Source: Alphaproteobacteria bacterium
GTDB taxonomy: Bacteria; Pseudomonadota; Alphaproteobacteria; Puniceispirillales; Puniceispirillaceae
Assembly (NCBI GenBank): GCA_009936885.1
Contig: JAACDT010000003.1
Location: 1 to 5,893 of the forward strand
Direction: 5' to 3'
Length of the DNA: 5,893 nt
Part shown: in pieces, positions 1 to 5,893 of the stretch
How positions within the stretch are numbered: position 1 is the first letter of the stretch
Layout of the letters: every line of letters begins with the position of its first letter
Notes under the pieces: generated by a model
Database searches by the model: none
Told to the model about the DNA's origin: nothing
What the model saw: only the letters and a program-made list of their open reading frames with translations
Translations under genes and position numbers: made by a program

Positions 1-182
1 AAAAGCAAATACCGCATACTGCCCATACCACTAATTTAGTTTTTTGCAGCTTTGTAGGAGGGGATATATCTCGTTTATCAGATGGTACTCTTGCTGATAT
101 TGCGCCAACAATGTTAGATTTGCTTAATATAACCAAGCCATCTGAGATGTCTGGCAAATCTCTTATTGAAAAATCGAATTAA
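1..182 (+). CDS. gpmI: 2,3-bisphosphoglycerate-independent phosphoglycerate mutase, C-terminal end (partial)
   Basis: Only the last 59 codons are present; the gene runs off the left edge, with whole codons from base 3 and a TAA stop at 180-182. The enzyme interconverts 3- and 2-phosphoglycerate in cytosolic glycolysis and gluconeogenesis, using two manganese ions. The fragment shows the family's C-terminal pattern: an AHTTNLV segment (the His belongs to the metal-binding phosphatase-like domain), then SDGTLADIAPTMLDLL, then PSEMSGKSL near the end, all in the expected order and spacing. One oddity is that the segment after TTNLV reads FCSFVGG where, from memory, relatives usually have a proline directly after TTNLV. 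This could be real divergence or a base error beside the T-run at 40-45. The next gene, ctpA, starts 51 bases downstream on the same strand. The family call is firm; activity cannot be judged because the catalytic serine region lies outside the window. Confidence 0.93.
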   Translation, partial: KQIPHTAHTTNLVFCSFVGGDISRLSDGTLADIAPTMLDLLNITKPSEMSGKSLIEKSN

Positions 183-220
183 TTCTTAATAAATAGCTGA
201 AACTACTGCCCATCCAAGCA

Positions 221-225
221 AAGGA
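221..225 (+). promoter_or_regulatory. ribosome binding site of ctpA
   Basis: AAGGA lies 8 bases before the ATG at 234 and supports that start. The 51-base gap between gpmI and ctpA (183-233) shows no clear -35/-10 pair or terminator hairpin, so co-transcription with gpmI is plausible but not shown. Confidence 0.65.
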
Positions 226-233
226 TATGACTA

Positions 234-1538
234 ATGAAACCCGCTTCAATACCTAAATTATTATCTCGTAGTAGCTTTGTTTTGCTGGCCCTTATTGTGG
301 TCTGGATGGCAAACCCGTCTTTTAAAAATGCTTTTTCTGAAGACCAAAGTGATGCCTACCGACAGCTTGCTTTATTCGGCGATGTATTTCAGCGAGTAAA
401 AACTAGTTATGTTGAAGAAAAGACAGATAAAGAATTAATTGCTTCTGCAATAAATGGCCTGCTTACCTCACTTGATCCGCATTCCTCTTTCCTGCCTGAA
501 GAAAATTACGAAAAAATGCAGGTTGAAACATCTGGAAAGTTTGGCGGTCTGGGTGTGGAAATAACAACAGAAAATGGGTTGGTAAAAGTAGTCTCTCCAA
601 TTGATGATACGCCTGCTTTTAATGCCGGATTGCAATCAGGTGACTATATAATTGGAGCAGACGAAGAAAGCTTGGTGGGGCTGCCATTGAATGAGGCTGT
701 TGAAAAACTAAGGGGGCCTATCGGAAGCAAAATCGTGATCACTATTCAGCGTGGTCAAGATGAGCCATTTGATGTTTCCATAATAAGAGATGAGATTAAA
801 ATTCGTAGCGTGCGCTCAGATGTTTTTAACAATGTTGGGTATATACGGATATCAAAATTTACCCAGCAAACAACCCCTGGACTAATTCAGGCCGTGGAGG
901 ATTTAGACGCGGCATCCAGCGAAGGTATTAAAGGGTATGTATTAGATTTACGGAACAATCCTGGCGGTCTTCTCTCTCAATCTATTAAAGTTACGGATGC
1001 TTTTTTGGAACAAGGGGAGATTGTGTCGACACGGGGGCGCAGTGATTCTGACATATCACATGCTTATGCGCGTGCTGGCGATATAATTAATGGAAAACCA
1101 CTAGTTGTTCTCATTAATTCTGGCTCCGCATCTGCATCAGAGATAGTTGCAGGGGCGCTAAAAGATCATAAGCGCGCTATCATTATGGGCACACGCTCAT
1201 TCGGCAAAGGGTCCGTGCAAAGCGTTATAGCCATGCCAGGACATGGGGCAATCCGGCTCACCACAGCACGATATTATACACCTTCTGGTGTATCTATTCA
1301 AAGTAAGGGGATTACACCAGATATTGAAGTTGAGCTTGCCCGTATTGAAGAGATAGATGGCAGTGACGTTCGCGAAGAGGACCTAAAAGGGGCTCTTGAT
1401 ACCAGAGATGCGCAGACAGATGAAGAATCAGATGAGGAAGAGTCTAAACAGTCAGAGATAGATTTCCAACTTGCCAGAGCCATAGATTTAATTCATGGCA
1501 TTAGCATTTTCAGTAATGTGTCTGCAGAAAAACTTTGA
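234..1538 (+). CDS. ctpA: Carboxy-terminal processing protease CtpA (S41 family, PDZ-containing)
   Basis: A complete 434-residue serine protease of the Prc/CtpA family, which trims or degrades envelope proteins from their C-termini on the periplasmic side of the inner membrane. The N-terminus has basic residues (K2, K8, R12) followed by a hydrophobic stretch at about 14-27, acting as a signal peptide or anchor; no obvious cleavage site is seen. A short helical region containing SLDPHSSFL (79-87) leads into a PDZ domain at about 95-180, whose peptide-binding loop is GGLGVEI. The S41 catalytic core follows: LDLRNNPGGLL (237-247), Ser300 in GSASASEI, and Lys325 with Gln329 in FGKGSVQ. The 25- and 4-residue spacings match the Ser-Lys-Gln arrangement of CtpB-type enzymes, so it should be active. 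The tail has a strongly acidic, probably flexible linker (about 376-409), then a short helix. It sits between gpmI and rppH, with 51- and 15-base gaps. Confidence 0.96.
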   Translation: MKPASIPKLLSRSSFVLLALIVVWMANPSFKNAFSEDQSDAYRQLALFGDVFQRVKTSYVEEKTDKELIASAINGLLTSLDPHSSFLPEENYEKMQVETSGKFGGLGVEITTENGLVKVVSPIDDTPAFNAGLQSGDYIIGADEESLVGLPLNEAVEKLRGPIGSKIVITIQRGQDEPFDVSIIRDEIKIRSVRSDVFNNVGYIRISKFTQQTTPGLIQAVEDLDAASSEGIKGYVLDLRNNPGGLLSQSIKVTDAFLEQGEIVSTRGRSDSDISHAYARAGDIINGKPLVVLINSGSASASEIVAGALKDHKRAIIMGTRSFGKGSVQSVIAMPGHGAIRLTTARYYTPSGVSIQSKGITPDIEVELARIEEIDGSDVREEDLKGALDTRDAQTDEESDEEESKQSEIDFQLARAIDLIHGISIFSNVSAEKL

Positions 1539-1539
1539 T

Positions 1540-1544
1540 AGGGG
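1540..1544 (+). promoter_or_regulatory. ribosome binding site of rppH
   Basis: AGGGG starts just after the ctpA stop codon and ends 9 bases before the ATG at 1554. It supports this start and suggests that rppH is translated from the ctpA transcript. Confidence 0.55.
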
Positions 1545-1553
1545 CATTGGGAA

Positions 1554-2033
1554 ATGGAAGTAGAATATAGCAAAAGACCTTATCGACCATGTGTTGGAAT
1601 ATTATTAATTAATGCTGAGAATAAAATCTTCGCAGGCCAGCGAATAGATAATCACCTAGAAGCATGGCAAATGCCACAAGGCGGCATTGATTATGGGGAG
1701 GATGTTGAAACAGCTTGCTTTCGTGAGATGAAAGAGGAAATCGGAACTGATAATGCAAGCATATTAGCAATCCATCCAGAATGGTTAAATTATGATATCC
1801 CAGAGAGACTAGCGAATAAATTATGGCACCGCAAATACCGAGGCCAAGCCCAAAAATGGGTGGCTCTTAGATTTCAGGGAACTAACGCTGATATTAATAT
1901 TCAAACTGAAATTCCTGAATTCTCAAACTGGCGCTGGGTCTACCCAGATGATTTATCCTCACTTGCGGCACCTTTCAAACGAAATGTATATGAATCGGTT
2001 TTAAACGAATTTAAGCCGTTTTTGTTAACGTAA
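1554..2033 (+). CDS. rppH: RNA pyrophosphohydrolase RppH (Nudix hydrolase)
   Basis: A complete 159-residue Nudix enzyme. RppH removes pyrophosphate from the 5' end of triphosphorylated mRNA and so opens it to RNase E decay; alphaproteobacterial relatives, such as Bartonella IalA, were first described as dinucleoside polyphosphate hydrolases. The N-terminal YRPCVGILLIN and the AWQMPQGGID lead-in are typical of the RppH subgroup. The Nudix box spans residues 43-65 and fits GX5EX7REUXEEXGU: Gly43, Glu49, Arg57-Glu58, Glu61-Glu62 and Gly64, with Thr65 in the last, usually hydrophobic, position. The glutamates Glu58, Glu61 and Glu62 would bind the catalytic metal. A later WRWVYPDDL segment (126-134) is also RppH-like. 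Length is normal for the family. The gene follows ctpA by 15 bases and converges on atpC. RNA or dinucleotide substrate preference cannot be told from the sequence. Confidence 0.94.
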   Translation: MEVEYSKRPYRPCVGILLINAENKIFAGQRIDNHLEAWQMPQGGIDYGEDVETACFREMKEEIGTDNASILAIHPEWLNYDIPERLANKLWHRKYRGQAQKWVALRFQGTNADINIQTEIPEFSNWRWVYPDDLSSLAAPFKRNVYESVLNEFKPFLLT

Positions 2034-2045
2034 TAGATTTTTTGA

Positions 2046-2057
2046 CTTTTTAAAAAG
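2046..2057. repeat. Short perfect AT-rich palindrome in the convergent gap
   Basis: CTTTTTAAAAAG is a 12-base perfect inverted repeat with no loop, inside the 54-base gap between the ends of rppH (+) and atpC (-). Its position suggests a part in ending transcription from both sides. However, it has a single G-C pair per arm and no clear U-run, so it is not a convincing intrinsic terminator. Nothing else recognisable lies in the gap. Confidence 0.25.
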
Positions 2058-2087
2058 CTAGGAACGAACAGAATAAGCACGTTTTTA

Positions 2088-2441
2088 TCAAACAGCTTCT
2101 TTAACTGCGTTTACGAATGCTACCTCAGCATCGGTTGCATCTACAAGCTGCTCGTCTAAATGCTGTGTGGATACCGCATCTAAGTCAACGGCACGCTCTG
2201 CCAATATAATTACCCGTTCTGGCAACACATCTGCAACACCGCCATCAATCAAGAATCGTCTTGTGATGGCGTCGTTATTATACACATTAAGCGTGCCACG
2301 TTGAAGATTGGCAAGCGTTGCCGCATGTCTTGGTAACACACCAAACAAGCCCTCGCTTCCAGGTATTACAACCATTTCCGCTGAATCGCTAAACAGCATT
2401 TCAGAGGGTGTAACAAGCTCGATTTTTATTACGTCAGCCAT
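2088..2441 (-). CDS. atpC: F-type ATP synthase subunit epsilon, short C-terminus
   Basis: Encodes 117 residues if read from the ATG at 2439-2441. A TTG six bases upstream (2445-2447) would give 119; ATG is preferred because the product then starts MADVIKIELVTP, as alphaproteobacterial relatives usually do. Epsilon sits at the foot of the gamma shaft and joins F1 to the c-ring. The N-terminal beta-sandwich is recognisable: ELVTPSEMLFS, PGSEGLFGVLPRHA (27-40), and a FLIDGGVADVLPERVIILAE run ending near residue 82. The rest is only about 35 residues, enough for roughly one helix rather than the full two-helix hairpin of the E. coli protein (about 139 residues). No continuation of the family was seen in the other minus-strand frames after the stop, so a simple frameshift is unlikely. 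It is the last gene of the atp operon, 26 bases after atpD. Identity is secure from position and motifs. Confidence 0.93.
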   Translation of the reverse strand: MADVIKIELVTPSEMLFSDSAEMVVIPGSEGLFGVLPRHAATLANLQRGTLNVYNNDAITRRFLIDGGVADVLPERVIILAERAVDLDAVSTQHLDEQLVDATDAEVAFVNAVKEAV

Positions 2442-2452
2442 AGCCAATCTTT

Positions 2453-2458
2453 TCTCTT
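2453..2458 (-). promoter_or_regulatory. Probable ribosome binding site of atpC
   Basis: On the minus strand this reads AAGAGA, a weak Shine-Dalgarno match. It is 5 bases from the TTG at 2447 and 11 bases from the ATG at 2441, so spacing alone slightly favours TTG, while codon preference and family N-termini favour ATG. The start is ambiguous by two residues. Confidence 0.4.
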
Positions 2459-2467
2459 ACAGCTTAA

Positions 2468-3919
<1,452 letters not shown>

Positions 3920-3932
3920 TTAATAATAATCG

Positions 3933-4802
3933 TTATAGTGCCTCTGCACCTGAAATGATCTCAATCAATTCTTTCGTAATATTTGCCTGACGCGTTCTAT
4001 TATAAACCAATGTCAGGCTATCTATCATATCCCCAGCATTTCTAGTTGCATTATCCATCGCTGTCATTCTTGCAGCTAGCTCAGCTGCGAAGGACTCTAA
4101 CAAAGCACTATAAATTTGAGTGGTTATATTGCGTGGTAGTAATTGTTCAAGCAATTCGTTTTCATCCGGCTCATACTCATAATTTGATGCGCCTGTATCT
4201 TTATCTTCGTTTATTTGTACTGGAATCAAGGGAGTTACCGCAACATTCTGAGTAATAGCGTTCACGAATTGGTTATATATAATAGATACATGGTCAAAGC
4301 TAGTATCGCTAAAACCTGTTAATATTTTCTGTGAAACTGTATCAACCTTATTATAATCAAGATTGCTTCCCTGAAGATTTTCAACGCGCTCAAATATCTT
4401 ATCTGTAATTTCACGCCCTAGATTATCTGCTGCCTTTTTGCCAACCATATATAGAAGAACTGATTTTCCCTCTTCCTCTAGGCGCTTTATCTCAAGCCGA
4501 GTTTGACGTGCAATAGAACCATTAAAACCACCACACAAACCTTTATCAGCTGAAACAACAATTAAAAGATGTGTTTTAACAGTTTCTCTTCCTACCAGTA
4601 ACTCAGGTGCTGTTGCCTTGCTTGCTTTGCTTGCTAGTCCAGAAATCACCTGTTGCATAAGAGAGCTATAAGGACGATTTGCTTCTGCTGATTCCTGCGC
4701 GCGACGCAACTTAGCCGCTGCAACCATTTTCATAGCAGACGTAATTTTTTGGGTTGATTTTACGCTATTGATTCGCGTTTTTAAATCTTTCAAATTGGCC
4801 AT
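3933..4802 (-). CDS. atpG: F-type ATP synthase subunit gamma
   Basis: A complete 289-residue subunit, the rotating central shaft of F1 whose two terminal helices form the coiled coil inside the alpha3beta3 ring. The N-terminal helix contains INSVKSTQKITSAMKMVAAA (11-30), followed by KLRRAQ. The Rossmann-like middle domain begins around SADKGLCGGFN (84-94). The C-terminal helix reads ARMTAMDNATRNAGDMIDSL (244-263) and ends with ITKELIEIISGAEA (275-288), which fits the PROSITE gamma signature. A small near-repeat codes for SKASKA at about 58-63, in a linker that varies between species. The start ATG at 4800-4802 gives the usual MANLKDLK beginning and has AAGGGA (4813-4818) 10 bases upstream. 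It lies 37 bases after atpA and 40 before atpD. Nothing suggests loss of function. Confidence 0.98.
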   Translation of the reverse strand: MANLKDLKTRINSVKSTQKITSAMKMVAAAKLRRAQESAEANRPYSSLMQQVISGLASKASKATAPELLVGRETVKTHLLIVVSADKGLCGGFNGSIARQTRLEIKRLEEEGKSVLLYMVGKKAADNLGREITDKIFERVENLQGSNLDYNKVDTVSQKILTGFSDTSFDHVSIIYNQFVNAITQNVAVTPLIPVQINEDKDTGASNYEYEPDENELLEQLLPRNITTQIYSALLESFAAELAARMTAMDNATRNAGDMIDSLTLVYNRTRQANITKELIEIISGAEAL

Positions 4803-4812
4803 TTGCCAATAG

Positions 4813-4818
4813 TCCCTT
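4813..4818 (-). promoter_or_regulatory. ribosome binding site of atpG
   Basis: AAGGGA on the minus strand is 10 bases before the atpG ATG, within the 37-base gap after the atpA stop. No other good start lies nearby. Confidence 0.55.
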
Positions 4819-4839
4819 ACCTATAACTGTTCGATAAAA

Positions 4840-5893
4840 TTATGCAAAGCTTTTTGCAAACGTCTCAACAGCGTCTTTTAATTTGGTTTGCGTATCATCT
4901 GATATTTTCTTCTCAGCGAGAATAGTATCTAGAATTGCTTTTCCAGAACCCCGCAATGTATCAAGCAATCCACTCTCAAATCTTCCAATATCTCCAAGTG
5001 CGATTTTATCAAGGTATCCGTTCACACCAGCAAATAACACAGCAACCTGTTCTTCGATTGGCATTGGCGAATATTGCGGCTGTTTCAAGAGCTCTGTTAA
5101 TCTGGCACCACGCTCAAGCAACTGACGTGTTGATGCATCCATATCCGATGCAAACTGGGCAAATGCTGCCATTTCACGATATTGAGCCAATTCAAGCTTA
5201 ATAGAACCTGCAACTTGTTTCATTGCTTTAATCTGGGCAGCAGACCCCACACGTGAAACGGACAAGCCTACATTCACAGCAGGTCGAATACCTTTATAAA
5301 ATAAATCTGTTTCAAGGAATATCTGCCCATCTGTAATTGAAATCACATTTGTTGGAATATAGGCTGAAACATCGCCTGCCTGTGTCTCAATGATAGGCAG
5401 AGCTGTCATTGACCCAGAACCATTAGCTTCGTTTAATTTTGCTGCACGCTCTAACAGACGTGAGTGAAGATAGAAAACATCCCCTGGATAAGCTTCACGA
5501 CCAGGAGGGCGACGAAGCAATAAACTCATCTGACGATAGGCAACAGCTTGCTTAGACAAATCATCGTAAACCACAAGAGAATGCATTCCGTTATCCCGGA
5601 AATATTCACCCATTGCAGCCGCAGTATAAGGAGCCAAGAACTGCATCGGTGCTGGCTCAGATGCAGTAGCTGCAACAATTATTGAATATTCAAGAGCACC
5701 ATTTTCCTCGAGCGCACGCACAAATTGTGCTACTGTAGAACGTTTTTGACCAACCGCTACATAAATACAAAACAATTTATCACTATCATTTTTTGCATTA
5801 TTATTAATGAATTTCTGATTAATAAATGTATCTAGCGCGATTGCTGTTTTACCAGTTTGTCTATCTCCGATAATCAATTCTCGCTGGCCACGC
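4840..5893 (-). CDS. atpA: F-type ATP synthase subunit alpha, N-terminus cut off by window edge
   Basis: The last 350 codons of the alpha subunit; about 160 N-terminal residues lie beyond the right edge, judged against a family length near 510. Alpha forms the F1 hexamer with beta and binds ATP at non-catalytic sites. The reading frame is open to the edge and begins [16 protein letters not shown], so the TTG at 5875-5877 is an internal leucine codon, not a start. Walker A GDRQTGKT is at 5845-5868. Further along are [10 protein letters not shown] (Walker B region), [20 protein letters not shown], and the alpha/beta signature [10 protein letters not shown] (5254-5283), followed at once by the arginine finger codon at 5251-5253, which reaches into the beta catalytic site. 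The C-terminal helical domain ends in ETFAKSFA. Upstream, atpH is expected but not visible. It is the first gene of the - strand block seen here. Confidence 0.98.
   Translation of the reverse strand, partial: RGQRELIIGDRQTGKTAIALDTFINQKFINNNAKNDSDKLFCIYVAVGQKRSTVAQFVRALEENGALEYSIIVAATASEPAPMQFLAPYTAAAMGEYFRDNGMHSLVVYDDLSKQAVAYRQMSLLLRRPPGREAYPGDVFYLHSRLLERAAKLNEANGSGSMTALPIIETQAGDVSAYIPTNVISITDGQIFLETDLFYKGIRPAVNVGLSVSRVGSAAQIKAMKQVAGSIKLELAQYREMAAFAQFASDMDASTRQLLERGARLTELLKQPQYSPMPIEEQVAVLFAGVNGYLDKIALGDIGRFESGLLDTLRGSGKAILDTILAEKKISDDTQTKLKDAVETFAKSFA

Noticed and set aside
1359..1460. Acidic low-complexity stretch near the end of CtpA
   Set aside because: Acidic, variable linkers in this position are common in alphaproteobacterial CtpA proteins, and the reading frame stays intact.
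1298..1483. 61-codon open frame antisense to the end of ctpA
   Set aside because: Its serine-rich product simply mirrors the GA-rich acidic linker of ctpA on the opposite strand.
4617..4636. Short GCTTGCTTTGCTTGCT-like near-repeat
   Set aside because: It codes for SKASKA in a variable linker of gamma; it is too short and too imperfect to be a functional repeat.
4883..5201. Open frames of 80-88 codons antisense to atpA
   Set aside because: They lie opposite a highly conserved gene, have no recognisable motifs and no clear ribosome sites, and are most simply by-products of atpA codon use.

Overview
The window is an ordinary, gene-dense stretch of bacterial chromosome. It is most likely from a low-GC alphaproteobacterium, at roughly 40% G+C judged by eye. 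This rests on two points. The ATP synthase genes run atpA-atpG-atpD-atpC with no F0 genes in sight, which is the F1-only operon style of alphaproteobacteria. The neighbouring genes gpmI, ctpA and rppH are also a familiar alphaproteobacterial neighbourhood. I cannot name the genus; a marine lineage is a guess from the base composition.

The left part (1-2033) is on the + strand. It holds the 3' end of a cofactor-independent phosphoglycerate mutase gene (gpmI), then a complete carboxy-terminal processing protease (ctpA, S41 family), then a complete Nudix RNA pyrophosphohydrolase (rppH). The gaps are 51 and 15 bases, so the three could be one transcript. The right part (2088-5893) is on the - strand and reads toward the first. 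It holds atpC (epsilon), atpD (beta), atpG (gamma) and the 3' two thirds of atpA (alpha), separated by 26-40 bases, each with a possible ribosome binding site. The two blocks converge on a 54-base gap (2034-2087) that contains only a weak AT-rich palindrome. The atp operon promoter, atpH and the start of atpA lie beyond the right edge.

Functionally, the atp genes encode the soluble catalytic F1 part of ATP synthase: alpha and beta form the hexamer, gamma is the rotor shaft, and epsilon couples the shaft to the c-ring. GpmI belongs to glycolysis, CtpA cuts proteins in the cell envelope, and RppH starts mRNA decay by removing pyrophosphate from 5' ends. No mobile element, CRISPR array, tRNA or rRNA was seen, and I see no evidence for a new biological system. 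The points most worth a second look are a short epsilon C-terminus and a compact gpmI-ctpA-rppH arrangement.
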